Shown here: in pieces, positions 41,950 to 51,206 of the stretch
How the letters are laid out: the number at the start of each line of letters is the position of its first letter
Numbering within the stretch: position 1 is the stretch's first letter
Origin: Alphaproteobacteria bacterium
GTDB taxonomy: Bacteria; Pseudomonadota; Alphaproteobacteria; UBA8366
DNA length: 64,000 nt
Reading direction: 5' to 3'
NCBI GenBank assembly: GCA_021774335.1
Contig: JAJFJD010000020.1
Location: forward strand, 1-64,000
Notes under the pieces: generated by a model
The model's database searches: none
What the model was told of the DNA's origin: nothing
What the model saw: the letters and a program-made list of their open reading frames with translations, nothing else
Translations under genes and position numbers: made by a program

Positions 41950-42384
41950 ATGGACGTACAATTCGTACCAAAACCGGCCCTTTCATCCGGGTCGGGAGCA
42001 ACACAGCAACCAGGTTCGACGCCGAACGCCGGCGCCGAATCCAGTGCAAAAGCACTTATCAACAACGCGGTGCCGGTTCCTCAAGAAACCACTAGCCCGT
42101 CGGCTGAGCGTCGCCAGGACAAGCTTGGCAAACAGCAGGACGAGTCGGTTTCGGTACAACAGGCCGTCGAAAGCCTTCGTCTCACCAACAGGCGAACGCA
42201 GCTCGACTTCAACACGGAGCTGAACAAAGTCTTCCTTCAGATCGTGGACACACGCACCGAAGAAGTCGTCGAGACAATCCCGTCGGAAGAACTGGTCCGT
42301 CAACTTCAAGGCCGTTTCAATCCGCCGGTTCAGGCCGCGTTTGACGATTCGTCTGGCGGCATCGTGATCGATCGGTCCATCTAG
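41950..42384 (+). CDS. flaG: FlaG family protein
   Basis: FlaG proteins influence filament length and flagellin export. The 144-residue product has a disordered Ser/Pro-rich N-terminal half. The FlaG C-terminal domain follows: RRTQLDFNTELNKVFLQIVD, TRTEEVVETIPSEELVRQLQ. A strong AGGAGGGC site lies 3-4 bases before the ATG. It lies between the glycan island and fliK. Confidence 0.92.
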   Translation: MDVQFVPKPALSSGSGATQQPGSTPNAGAESSAKALINNAVPVPQETTSPSAERRQDKLGKQQDESVSVQQAVESLRLTNRRTQLDFNTELNKVFLQIVDTRTEEVVETIPSEELVRQLQGRFNPPVQAAFDDSSGGIVIDRSI

Positions 42385-42519
42385 CCGGACCTAAGCGATC
42401 TTGCGCGACGCTCGCCGCGAGCCTTGCTCCGCGGCGGGTTTCTGCACGTCCGGATCATTGAAATCGGGCCTGAGACCGCGCGGAACAATATTCCCCGGTC
42501 CGGCAGCACAAATTTCCCA

Positions 42520-42538
42520 TCCGGCAATAAATGCCATT
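42520..42538. promoter_or_regulatory. Candidate FlbD enhancer upstream of fliK
   Basis: TCCGGCAATAAATGCCATT keeps CGGCA-N5-TGCC (9 of 10 arm bases), 52 bases before the sigma-54 promoter. Confidence 0.6.
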
Positions 42539-42589
42539 CCCAGTGTTGCAAGACAGGAATAAACCCAAGTTATTTCAATGGATTAAAAC

Positions 42590-42605
42590 TGGCCCGGCTA
42601 TTGCT
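42590..42605 (+). promoter_or_regulatory. Sigma-54 promoter of fliK-flgD-flgE
   Basis: TGGCCCGGCTATTGCT has GG-N10-GC spacing and an exact TTGC -12 element, 39 bases before the fliK ATG. Confidence 0.75.
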
Positions 42606-42643
42606 CAGTTCCTGGCGTATTGATAAACCGCGTCGTGAGCTGA

Positions 42644-44011
42644 ATGAGCGCAACCGCCATAATCCCGTCCGCCGACCCCGTTGCCCCGCTTTTGTCGGGC
42701 AAGAACGGTAAGGCCGCGACGACGGACGAGGAGCAGGCATTTGCCGCCTTGCTCGGCGGTGGATCGATTTCGGATATCGTTCTAGCCAGCCTAGCCCGCC
42801 AAGCCGCGCCCGACGCCCGATTACAAGAGAGCGGTATCGCGGAGCGGCCGCTCGATCCCGCGACGCCGCAATCAATCGCAGAGCCAAAGGACCAATCGCG
42901 CCCACCACCGCAGCCGGACGCGAACCGGCCCGCGCCTGAAGAGTCGGCGCTACCGTCATCAGAAGCTGCAGTAATAGCGCCTTCGAGCAATCGCGCCGCC
43001 CTGGACGAACAAAAGAGCGGCCGCACCGCACCGACAACGCAATCCAACAGCCCCGCCGATCAGCCGGCCACGGCACAACCACGCGCCGCGGCAGCAGCCA
43101 CACAGCCGCAAACACCCGCTAGCCCAAATTCGGCGCTCCGCGCGCAAGTCACCGACACACCCACAGAACTCGTGTCGCAACCGGCAAACACCCTGTCCGC
43201 GAATGCCGCCGTCGTAGCGCAAAAAGCCGCTGACAGCAGGGGCACGAGCGCTGCAGCCGTCGAACCGACAGCCGGCTTAGCCGCCCAGAACGCCCAGCAA
43301 CGCGCTCTCGGCAATGGACCGGCAGCGAGAACGCCGGGCAAACCCGCCAGCGATGCCGCAGCCGCCAAGGCAACCGTACAGAACAGCCAATCGGCGCCGG
43401 CGCCCGCAATTCCGGCGACCGAAGCCTTTAATGCAATGTTGGCCACACAGGCCGCCGCGACGCCGCAGCCCGGGTCCGCGAACTCATTCGCCCGTGCCGA
43501 ACAGGCCCTACTTGCAAGCAACGGCAGCACGGGACAGCCCGTGGCCCGCCAGACCACCAACCCCACGCCGGTTCAACAGCCCAAGCCGCCCGTGCCGCCC
43601 CGGCTCGTAACGAACCAGGTCGCGGTTCAGATACAGAAAGCCGCAGCCCAAGGCTCGGATCGGATCAACATCCAGCTCAAACCGGCTGAATTAGGCCGTG
43701 TTGAAGTCCAAATGGATGTCGCTAAAGACGGGCGCGTGACGGCCGTCATCTCGGCCGAACGGTCCGAGACGCTTGACCTATTGCAGCGCGATGCCCGAGC
43801 CCTGCAGAACGCGTTGAACGACGCGGGTCTGCGGACCGATTCGGATAGCTTGAGCTTTAACCTGAAGGGTCAAAACCAGGCGCAGGGCGATGACGAACAA
43901 TCCGCCGCCCAAGCAAATGGCGACGGCGCGTTAGGCGACGAAACCGACGTATCCGGGCCGATCGCCCGGCAAGACGTTATGACCAACGACCGCGTCGACA
44001 TTGAAGTTTAG
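42644..44011 (+). CDS. fliK: FliK, hook-length control protein
   Basis: FliK measures hook length and triggers the FlhB switch. The 455-residue product is Ala/Pro/Gln/Thr-rich over its first 320 residues, the expected extended ruler. It ends in a FliK C-terminal domain: DRINIQLKPAELGRVEVQMD, VAKDGRVTAVISAERSETLD and LLQRDARALQNALNDAGL. It precedes flgD and flgE as in many fliK-flgD-flgE operons. A second FliK-like gene is at 57429. Confidence 0.93.
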   Translation: MSATAIIPSADPVAPLLSGKNGKAATTDEEQAFAALLGGGSISDIVLASLARQAAPDARLQESGIAERPLDPATPQSIAEPKDQSRPPPQPDANRPAPEESALPSSEAAVIAPSSNRAALDEQKSGRTAPTTQSNSPADQPATAQPRAAAAATQPQTPASPNSALRAQVTDTPTELVSQPANTLSANAAVVAQKAADSRGTSAAAVEPTAGLAAQNAQQRALGNGPAARTPGKPASDAAAAKATVQNSQSAPAPAIPATEAFNAMLATQAAATPQPGSANSFARAEQALLASNGSTGQPVARQTTNPTPVQQPKPPVPPRLVTNQVAVQIQKAAAQGSDRINIQLKPAELGRVEVQMDVAKDGRVTAVISAERSETLDLLQRDARALQNALNDAGLRTDSDSLSFNLKGQNQAQGDDEQSAAQANGDGALGDETDVSGPIARQDVMTNDRVDIEV

Positions 44012-44037
44012 CGTAGGGACGCAGCAGGGAATCGATC

Positions 44038-44769
44038 ATGGAAATTGATGTCAACAGCATCATCAATCCCAACAAAACGGAAACCAGCAGCAGTGCGTCG
44101 CTGTCGAAACTATCCACCGACCTGGATAGTTTCCTGACGATCCTGACGACCCAGTTGCAGTTCCAGGATCCGCTGGAACCGTTGGAATCGAGCGAATTCA
44201 CCAACCAGCTCGTCCTGTTTGCACAAGTAGAACAGGACATTCAGCAGAATAAGAATCTCGAGCAGATGGTGTCGCTGCAGCAGGACAACATTGCCGTTGG
44301 CGCCCTGTCCTTCATGAACAAGTCAGTCGACGTCGCCTGGCCGGTGACGGAACTGCGGAATGGCGAAGCGTCCTTCAGCTATATCCTGACGAAGGACGCG
44401 ACCTCCGCCACGCTCAGCATCCTGGGCGAGAACGGCGAACGCGTCCGCACGGAAACCGCCGAAGTCACCGAGGGCAAGCACGACTTCAAATGGGACGGCA
44501 AGGACGATAACGGCAATACGCTGAAGGACGGCGTCTACATCATCCAGGTGAACGGGCAGGACGCGAACAACCAGCCGGTCGAAGTCGGATACAGCACCTT
44601 CGGCACGGTGACCGGCGTCGCCTTGGACAACGGCACCGCGATCCTGGAAATCGGCGATGTGCAAGTACCTTTGGGGAATGTTACGCGGATCCGCGAGCCT
44701 GGCGAAACAGTAGCCGACGACGCATCCAATGGATCCGACGACGAGACGACGGAGGAATCGAGCTCTTGA
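44038..44769 (+). CDS. flgD: FlgD, hook cap protein
   Basis: FlgD caps the growing hook. The 243-residue product has the N-terminal motif DLDSFLTILTTQLQFQDPLE with LESSEFTNQLVLFAQVEQ, and a C-terminal FlgD Ig-like/Tudor part (EGKHDFKWDGKDDNGNTLKD, GVYIIQVNGQD). It starts 26 bases after fliK. Confidence 0.97.
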   Translation: MEIDVNSIINPNKTETSSSASLSKLSTDLDSFLTILTTQLQFQDPLEPLESSEFTNQLVLFAQVEQDIQQNKNLEQMVSLQQDNIAVGALSFMNKSVDVAWPVTELRNGEASFSYILTKDATSATLSILGENGERVRTETAEVTEGKHDFKWDGKDDNGNTLKDGVYIIQVNGQDANNQPVEVGYSTFGTVTGVALDNGTAILEIGDVQVPLGNVTRIREPGETVADDASNGSDDETTEESSS

Positions 44770-44833
44770 CGATCGTCAGGACGCTCGACGGAGAGAGGAC
44801 CACCAGAGTTCGACTGAATAAGGGAAGCATGCG

Positions 44834-46126
44834 ATGAGTATTTTTGGCGGACTACGTTCTGCCGTTACAGGTTTGGCCGCGCAAAGCCAAGCGCTGGGCA
44901 TGATTGCAGACAACATCGCCAACGTCAGTACGACGGGATACAAGAAAGTATCACCGCAGTTCTCGACCCTGGTGACCGTGCAAGCGACGAAAACGCTTCA
45001 CTCGCCCGGCGGCGTACAGCCTAACGTCTTACGCGGTGTTGACGATCAAGGATTGCTTGAGTCGTCATCCGCAGCAACCAATCTCGGCATTGCGGGAAGC
45101 GGCTTCTTCGTCGTCAACGAGAATGCAACGGGATCCGGCAACACCGTCTTTACGCGCGCCGGCGCCTTTGCACCCGACAAGGACGGGAATCTGGTCAACA
45201 CGGCCGGATTCCATCTCATGGGCTGGCCGATCGTGAACGGCGTGGTCCAGCAGACCAACGTGCTTGGCGCCTTGTCGATCGTCAACGTGGGCAATCTCAC
45301 TGCTACGCCGCAGGAAACAGCCTCGGTGGCGGTTGGCGCCAACCTGGACGCCGCCACGGCGACCGGCGGCACATTCGATCTGGCGGCAGAGCTCTTCGAC
45401 CTACAGGGTGCCACGCATAACCTGACAGTCACCTTCACCAAGACGGCCACCGCCAACCAGTGGACCATGAACGGCACCATCGCGAATGCGCTGTTCGACG
45501 ATGGCGCCGCCGGTGCGGCGACCGTCGCGCTCGGAACAGTGACCTTCAATGCAGACGGCACGCTCGGGGCGGTTGCCGCGAACGCCGGCACCACGACGCT
45601 GAGCGGCGACGATCTCGTCTTCACGATGGACTATGACAGCGCGCTGGGAACCGCGGCCGACCAAGTTGCGGTCACCCTGGACCTCGGCACCTTGAATGCG
45701 GCGGATGGTTTGACGCAATTCGCCGGCGCGAGCACGCCGAACTTCATCAATCGCGACGGCCGCCAATTTGGGTCGCCGACCGGCGTAACAATCGACGAGG
45801 ACGGCATCGTTACGGTCCAGTTCGACAATGGTGAGACCCGAAACGTGTTCCAGGTGCCGCTGGTGACATTCAACAATCCGAACGGTCTCGCCGAACAATC
45901 GGGGAATGTCTACGTCGAAACGACCGCATCCGGCTCGGCCACCGCTCATGCGCCCAATACAGGTGGCGCTGGCACCCTCGCCCCCTCGGCGCTGGAAGCC
46001 TCGACCGTGGATATTGCCGACGAATTTACCCGCATGATCATCACGCAGCGCGCCTTTTCGGCGAATACGCGGGTCATCACCACCGCCGACGAACTGCTTA
46101 CCGAGCTGGTGCAGATCATCCGGTAA
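44834..46126 (+). CDS. flgE: FlgE, hook protein
   Basis: FlgE forms the hook. The 430-residue product opens MSIFGGLRSAVTGLAAQSQA and GMIADNIANVSTTGYKK, and ends ALEASTVDIADEFTRMIITQ, the axial C-terminal helix. The centre is Thr/Ala/Gly-rich with a variable domain. It ends the fliK-flgD-flgE operon, followed 36 bases later by a terminator. Confidence 0.97.
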   Translation: MSIFGGLRSAVTGLAAQSQALGMIADNIANVSTTGYKKVSPQFSTLVTVQATKTLHSPGGVQPNVLRGVDDQGLLESSSAATNLGIAGSGFFVVNENATGSGNTVFTRAGAFAPDKDGNLVNTAGFHLMGWPIVNGVVQQTNVLGALSIVNVGNLTATPQETASVAVGANLDAATATGGTFDLAAELFDLQGATHNLTVTFTKTATANQWTMNGTIANALFDDGAAGAATVALGTVTFNADGTLGAVAANAGTTTLSGDDLVFTMDYDSALGTAADQVAVTLDLGTLNAADGLTQFAGASTPNFINRDGRQFGSPTGVTIDEDGIVTVQFDNGETRNVFQVPLVTFNNPNGLAEQSGNVYVETTASGSATAHAPNTGGAGTLAPSALEASTVDIADEFTRMIITQRAFSANTRVITTADELLTELVQIIR

Positions 46127-46162
46127 CGCCTAACCCCCATTCACGCGAACTTCGCTTCCCGA

Positions 46163-46196
46163 TGGCCCGGCATTCGCCGGGCCATTTCTTTTGTGT
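46163..46196 (+). terminator. Rho-independent terminator after flgE
   Basis: A 9-base perfect stem (TGGCCCGGC and GCCGGGCCA) with a 4-base loop is followed by TTTCTTTTGTGTTTT. Confidence 0.9.
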
Positions 46197-46260
46197 TTTA
46201 GTCTATATTATTGAAAATACATTATTTTTTATTCCCGCCCGGCCGACTTGCGGGTGTGCT

Positions 46261-46275
46261 TTAGCCATTTGTTAA
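46261..46275. promoter_or_regulatory. CtrA-like box upstream of sciP
   Basis: TTAGCCATTTGTTAA matches TTAA-N7-TTAA with one mismatch, 61 bases before sciP. In Caulobacter sciP transcription is driven by CtrA, so the position is meaningful. Confidence 0.5.
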
Positions 46276-46336
46276 AGATTGCCGCGTATAGCTAGGCACT
46301 GAATTATTTTCCACATCAGACGGCAAGTCGGACTTA

Positions 46337-46630
46337 ATGAGGCAAGCTGCAGACACAGGCACACAAACTGTCGTCGGACCTGACGGCAGGGCCATGACCA
46401 TCCACGACCTACCCCCACCGAACACGACCCGGTGGGTGGTTCGTCGCAAGGCGCAGGTCGTCTTTGGCGTGCAAGCGGGCCTCCTTTCGTTGGAGGACGC
46501 CTGCCGCCGATACAACCTGACATCCGAGGAGTTCGCCTCCTGGGAGCGTCTGATCGAGCGTCATGGCATCCGCGGACTTCGTGTCACGCGCCTGAAAGAG
46601 TATCGCAAGTCGGAAGGCCAGGCCGGGTAA
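46337..46630 (+). CDS. sciP: SciP, CtrA inhibitor (DUF1153)
   Basis: SciP is a small helix-turn-helix protein that blocks CtrA-activated transcription in Caulobacter. The 97-residue product matches the DUF1153 family closely: VGPDGRAMTIHDLPPPNTTR, WVVRRKAQVVFGVQAGLLSL, EDACRRYNLTSEEFASWERL and RHGIRGLRVTRLKEYR. It lies between flgE and fliF with its own upstream region and a CtrA-like box. A CtrA gene is at 61324 in the same window. Confidence 0.93.
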   Translation: MRQAADTGTQTVVGPDGRAMTIHDLPPPNTTRWVVRRKAQVVFGVQAGLLSLEDACRRYNLTSEEFASWERLIERHGIRGLRVTRLKEYRKSEGQAG

Positions 46631-47058
46631 CGCACCCACGCCTTGATGGGACGACCCATTGCCCAACCCCTTGCATTGACTCTAAGTATTCCAGCCGCGT
46701 CACACCGACATTGGCATATTCACCAAAGAGAACTGGGTTTGAATCGCCGATTCTAGTGCTCGAAGTCTTTCGAATTCTTCTATTCGTGAGGTTTTGAGCA
46801 GACTCGCAACGATTCAATTTCACTTTTTTTGGTAGACCGGCAAATTTTGCCGAGTTTTATCTTCATTTTTATTCAGAACTCGTTTAGGTTCCTCTTCATT
46901 AAAGGCCGATGCTCGACCCGAGCGTCCTCGAAGTTAAGAATCTCGCCTCCTTTTGAAGTGGTGGGATATGTCGAGTCGGAGGGTCGTCCAGCGGACTTTA
47001 GGAGGGGAAGAACCTTCGGGTTTGATCGCTTAGGCGTTCGTTTAGAGGTGGGGTAGGA
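46631..47058. other. Intergenic region between sciP and fliF
   Basis: A 428-base gap. One CGGCA-N5-TGCCG palindrome lies at 46836-46854. No sigma-54 site with the right spacing and no convincing gene were found. The GTG start of fliF follows a GAGGTGGGG ribosome region at the right end. Confidence 0.6.
46836..46854. promoter_or_regulatory. Candidate FlbD site upstream of fliF
   Basis: ACCGGCAAATTTTGCCGAG has perfect CGGCA and TGCCG arms with a 5-base spacer, about 205 bases before fliF and without a sigma-54 promoter nearby. In Caulobacter FlbD represses fliF through such a site, so repression is the simplest reading. Confidence 0.6.
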
Positions 47059-48744
47059 GTGAACGCATTCGTCGAGACGTTTCGGAATCTCGGTGTCGGC
47101 CGGCTGGCCGCCGCCGCCGGCATGACGATTGGTTTGGTTGTCTTTTTCGTATTCTTGGCGACGCGCCTTTCAACGTCGCAACTGGCTCTTCTATTCGATG
47201 ACCTCAAGCAGGACGATACCGCAAGGATCGTTCAGCAACTGGAATCGATGGAGATCCCGCACGAAGTCAGCGCCGATAACCGCCAAGTCCGCGTTCCATC
47301 GGATCAGGTAGCGCGGTTGCGTCTTTCGCTCGCCGAACAGGGCCTGCCGGAAGACGGGTCGATCGGATACGAGATCTTCGATCGCGACCAAACATTGGGT
47401 ACGTCCAACTTCATCCAGAACATCAATCACGTCCGAGCCCTCGAGGGCGAGCTGGCGCGAACCATCGCGACAGTCAATTCGGTCAGGGCCGCACGGGTTC
47501 ATCTTGTCCTGCCACGGCGCGAACTGTTCAGCCGCCAACGGCTGGATCCCAGTGCGTCGATCGTGCTCAAGATGCGCGGAACGGGACGCCTCGACCGCGG
47601 TCAGATTCAGGCGGTTCAGCATCTCGTCGCGACCGCGGTGGCAGGCCTGAAGCCCGACCGCATCTCAATCATCGATGACCGCGGAACGTTGTTATCCCGC
47701 GGCGGCGGTGGTGGTGAAGGGAATGTGGCGGCGTTGAACGCCGAGGAGCGCCGGGTTTCCTTCGAAGGCCGACTGAACAGAACAATCGAACAACTGATCG
47801 AACCCAGCGTCGGAATCGGCAATGTCCGGGCCGAAGTCCGGGCCCAAATGGACTTCGACCGCGTCGTGACGAACGAGGAAATCTACGACCCCGAAAGCCA
47901 GGTAGTTCGGTCCACGCAATCGATCTCCGAGGCCAATAACAACAAGGAAACCGATTCCGCCGCCGTTAGCGTCGGGCAGAATCTGCCGGACGCACAAGAC
48001 AACCAAAACACACCCGGCGCTGAGTCCGCCTCGAACCGGACTGAGGAATCGACGAATTTCGAAATCTCGAAAACCAACCGCCAGCATATCCGCGAAGGCG
48101 GCAGCATAAAGAAGCTGTCGGTTGCGGTGTTGGTTAATGACCGCGTTAAGGAAACCGCCGAGGGCGAACCGAGTTTCGAGCCGCGCGGCAAGGAAGAACT
48201 GGCCAACATCGAGAAACTGGTCAAATCCGCGGTCGGCTTCGACCAGAAACGCGGGGATACAGTTGAAATCGTCAATATGCGTTTCGCCGAGCCGCCACAA
48301 ATGCTGGGCGGCGTTGACGATGCCATTTTCCTCGGTTTCTCGACCGCCGACCTCCGCCGCATTGTCGAGGTGCTGATCCTCGCTGTCGTTGGCATCCTTA
48401 TCATCTTGCTGGTCGTACGACCGCTAATTGCCAAAATTTTCGAGACAGGTCCAACCGCGCTGGCGGACGGACCGGCGGCTATCGGCGCCGACGGCCGGCC
48501 GCTCCTGACCAATCAATCGGTTGGGCCAGACGGCGTCGCAGTTGCGGGCGGTGCAGGCGGCACGGCTGTCGGACCGGACGGCGCCCTCATCCCCGCCAAC
48601 GAACACGGCGAAATGCTTGACGTGACCCAAGTAGAAGGCCGCGTCCAGGCATCGTCGCTGAACAAGATCGGCGAAATCATTGAGAAGCATCCGGAGGAAG
48701 CGGCAACGATCCTCCGCAGTTGGATGTACCAGGACCAGACCTAG
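47059..48744 (+). CDS. fliF: FliF, MS-ring protein
   Basis: FliF forms the MS ring. The 561-residue product has an N-terminal membrane helix (about 17-37, [20 protein letters not shown]), YscJ-like domains ([40 protein letters not shown]) and RHIREGG-type middle repeats ([20 protein letters not shown]). A second membrane helix lies near 435-455 ([20 protein letters not shown]), and the C-terminal FliG-binding tail ends [20 protein letters not shown]. The start is a GTG. It heads the long fliF-to-QueF-like run. Confidence 0.97.
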   Translation: MNAFVETFRNLGVGRLAAAAGMTIGLVVFFVFLATRLSTSQLALLFDDLKQDDTARIVQQLESMEIPHEVSADNRQVRVPSDQVARLRLSLAEQGLPEDGSIGYEIFDRDQTLGTSNFIQNINHVRALEGELARTIATVNSVRAARVHLVLPRRELFSRQRLDPSASIVLKMRGTGRLDRGQIQAVQHLVATAVAGLKPDRISIIDDRGTLLSRGGGGGEGNVAALNAEERRVSFEGRLNRTIEQLIEPSVGIGNVRAEVRAQMDFDRVVTNEEIYDPESQVVRSTQSISEANNNKETDSAAVSVGQNLPDAQDNQNTPGAESASNRTEESTNFEISKTNRQHIREGGSIKKLSVAVLVNDRVKETAEGEPSFEPRGKEELANIEKLVKSAVGFDQKRGDTVEIVNMRFAEPPQMLGGVDDAIFLGFSTADLRRIVEVLILAVVGILIILLVVRPLIAKIFETGPTALADGPAAIGADGRPLLTNQSVGPDGVAVAGGAGGTAVGPDGALIPANEHGEMLDVTQVEGRVQASSLNKIGEIIEKHPEEAATILRSWMYQDQT

Positions 48745-48752
48745 GGACCGGA

Positions 48753-49769
48753 ATGCGCGTACGAGAAGATTACCGTGGCCTGAACGGCACCGAGAAAGCG
48801 GCGATTCTGCTGCTCTCTCTCGGCGAAGAACACGTGACCCGTGTGTTCGGGCACATGGACGACGACGAAATTCGCGAACTGTCATCGACGATGGCGAATC
48901 TGGGCACCATCGACTCCACTCTCGTCGAACGGTTGTTCATCGAGTTTGCCGAGAAAATGTCATCGACGGGCTCGCTTACCGGCAGCTTTGAAAGCACCGA
49001 ACGGCTGTTGAACCGCGTTCTCGGCGAAGATCGCGTGAGTTTGATCATGGAAGAGATTCGCGGTCCGGCCGGCCGCACCATGTGGGACAAGCTCGCGAAC
49101 GTGAACGAACTGGTGCTCGCCAACTACCTTAAGAACGAGTACCCGCAGACCGTCGCCGTCGTCATGTCGAAGATCAACCCGGACCACGCGTCGCGTGTGC
49201 TGGCATGCCTACCGGAAAACTTCGCGATGGAAGTCATCATGCGCATGCTGCGGATGGAATCGGTGCAGAAGGAAGTGATCGACGACGTGGAACGCACTTT
49301 GCGTAACGAATTCATGTCGAACCTTGCCCGATCCCAAGGACGCGATGCGCACGAGATGATGGCCGAAATCTTCAACAATTTGGACCGCAGTACCGAAGAG
49401 CGGTTTATCGGCATGCTCGAAGACCGCAACCGGGACGCGGCAGACCGCATCAAGCAGCTCATGTTCACCTTCGAGGATCTTGCGAAGATCGATGCGGCAG
49501 GCATCCAGACGCTGTTGCGGACTGTCGATAAGGAGAAGCTCGGCGTCGCCTTGAAGGGTGCGTCCGAAGCGATCCGCGATCTGTTCTTCGGAAACATGTC
49601 CGAGCGCGCCGCCAAGATCATGCGCGAAGACATGGAAGCGTTGGGACCGGTACGGCTGCGCGATGTCGAAGACGCGCAGATTGAAATGGTAATGGCCGCC
49701 AAGGATCTGTCGGCCAAGGGTGAAATCACAATCGCCGAAGGCGACGCGGAAGATGAACTGGTCTATTAG
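48753..49769 (+). CDS. fliG: FliG, motor switch protein
   Basis: FliG is the C-ring torque-generating subunit that contacts MotA. I start at the ATG at 48753 with an AGGGACCGGA site upstream and 8 bases after the fliF stop. The 338-residue product has [40 protein letters not shown] and the C-terminal charged helix [20 protein letters not shown]. Length is typical. Confidence 0.97.
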   Translation: MRVREDYRGLNGTEKAAILLLSLGEEHVTRVFGHMDDDEIRELSSTMANLGTIDSTLVERLFIEFAEKMSSTGSLTGSFESTERLLNRVLGEDRVSLIMEEIRGPAGRTMWDKLANVNELVLANYLKNEYPQTVAVVMSKINPDHASRVLACLPENFAMEVIMRMLRMESVQKEVIDDVERTLRNEFMSNLARSQGRDAHEMMAEIFNNLDRSTEERFIGMLEDRNRDAADRIKQLMFTFEDLAKIDAAGIQTLLRTVDKEKLGVALKGASEAIRDLFFGNMSERAAKIMREDMEALGPVRLRDVEDAQIEMVMAAKDLSAKGEITIAEGDAEDELVY

Positions 49770-49795
49770 GCCGAACCACGTTTGGAGTCCACACG

Positions 49796-50770
49796 GTGGA
49801 TGACACGACAACCGATACCGTATCCGAGGAGCCGTCGCGTTACATGTTCGACGTCTCGTTCGATGCGGATCAGATCGCGCGTGCAGAGGCTGAGGCGAAG
49901 GCGAAGGAAGAAGAGCCGCCCGAGCCGACATTCACGCTGCTTCAGATCGACGAAGCGCGGAAACAAGGCTACGAAGAAGGTGTCCTGTCCGGCCGCGAGG
50001 AAGCGACCAGCGGTATTGAAAACAGCATTGGCCAGACCCTGGAACGCATCGCCCAACAGCTTCCGACTATCATCCAGGCGCAATCGGACGCGAACGAACA
50101 AATGATGGCAAATGCGGCGGAGATCGCCGTTACGGTCATGCGCAAACTAATGCCGACTTTGCTCGAACGGCACGGCTCGGCGGAAATCGACGCGTTGCTG
50201 TCGGACTGCGTCTCGAATTTGATCGATCAACCGAAAATCCGCATCCGCGTGGCAGCGGACCGTGTTGCGACAGTCGAAGAACGCTTTGAGAGCCTCGTCG
50301 CAGCGAGCGGATTTGACGGACGCTTCCTCGTGGAGCCGGACGAGACGATGCAACCGACGGATTGCTGCATCGACTGGCCCGGCGGCGGGATCGAAAAACG
50401 GTCCGACGAAGTATGGGCCCAAATCGATACCGCCCTCGCCCGGTTTCTAGCCCAATACGACCAAGATAATCCCGCCCCGGCGCCCATTGCCGACGACGAG
50501 GATCAACCCACGGTGCCGGTCGTAGAGGACACAACAGCCAACGGCATGGACGGCATAACCGCCCAACCACCTGCTGACACTTTCGAAGAATCCACTCCGG
50601 CGGCCACCGAGCCACCGGCAGAACCGACGGCGATCCTTGCGGCTGACGACACGGCCGAAGCGTCGACCGGTCCTGACGACGTCGCGACCGACGGATCAGG
50701 AGAGCCGCAACACGGCGCATCCCCGCCGGACGACGAGACGAAAACAAACGATCCGGAGGCTCCTGCATGA
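49796..50770 (+). CDS. fliH: FliH, ATPase regulator, with long acidic C-terminal tail
   Basis: FliH binds and restrains the FliI ATPase and tethers it to FliN. The 324-residue product begins with a GTG. It has an acidic N-terminus, an RKQGYEEGVLSGREEATSG helix of the FliH type, and the vacuolar-ATPase-E-like C domain (AEIAVTVMRKLMPTLLERHG; CIDWPGGGIEKRSDEVWAQI). Residues after about 225 form an unusual Pro/Thr/Ala/Asp-rich tail of about 100 residues, absent from most FliH. It is between fliG and fliN. Confidence 0.9.
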   Translation: MDDTTTDTVSEEPSRYMFDVSFDADQIARAEAEAKAKEEEPPEPTFTLLQIDEARKQGYEEGVLSGREEATSGIENSIGQTLERIAQQLPTIIQAQSDANEQMMANAAEIAVTVMRKLMPTLLERHGSAEIDALLSDCVSNLIDQPKIRIRVAADRVATVEERFESLVAASGFDGRFLVEPDETMQPTDCCIDWPGGGIEKRSDEVWAQIDTALARFLAQYDQDNPAPAPIADDEDQPTVPVVEDTTANGMDGITAQPPADTFEESTPAATEPPAEPTAILAADDTAEASTGPDDVATDGSGEPQHGASPPDDETKTNDPEAPA

Positions 50771-50797
50771 GCTTCCTGACCAATGGAGGATCTGACG

Positions 50798-51172
50798 ATG
50801 GCAGATGATGAAAACTTAGAATTGAACGAGCTTGAAGGTGAAGGCGACGGCGGTGACGCCGGAAGCGAAAGTACCGACATGGCGCTCGCCATGGCGGCGG
50901 AGGATGCCGGCCGGCCGCAAGGTGCCGGCGACCTGGAAGCGGTCTATGACATTCCGGTTCAGGTTTCCGCCGTTCTCGGACGAGCTTCGATGCAGGTAAA
51001 TCAGTTGCTTAAACTTGGACGCGGCGCGGTCGTCGAACTCGATCGCAAGGTCGGCGAAGCGATCGACATCTACGTCAATAACCGGCTCGTTGCGCGTGGC
51101 GAGGTCGTCGTCGTTGAGGACAAACTGGGTGTCACCATGACAGAAATCATCAAATCGGATCGCAGTACATAA
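50798..51172 (+). CDS. fliN: FliN, motor switch protein
   Basis: FliN is the lower C-ring subunit. I start at the ATG at 50798, 7 bases after a perfect GGAGGA; an in-frame ATG at 50783 lies in front of that site. The 124-residue product has an acidic N-terminus and the SpoA domain: VYDIPVQVSAVLGRASMQVN, LLKLGRGAVVELDRKVGEAI and GEVVVVEDKLGVTMTEII. Typical alphaproteobacterial FliN. Confidence 0.96.
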   Translation: MADDENLELNELEGEGDGGDAGSESTDMALAMAAEDAGRPQGAGDLEAVYDIPVQVSAVLGRASMQVNQLLKLGRGAVVELDRKVGEAIDIYVNNRLVARGEVVVVEDKLGVTMTEIIKSDRST

Positions 51173-51206
51173 CCCGCCGCGAAATTACAAGGTAACGACG
51201 GAAACC

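Noticed and set aside
46432-46797. A 121-residue frame overlapping sciP
   Set aside because: It is a shifted reading of sciP and the following AT-rich gap; SciP itself matches its family along the whole length.
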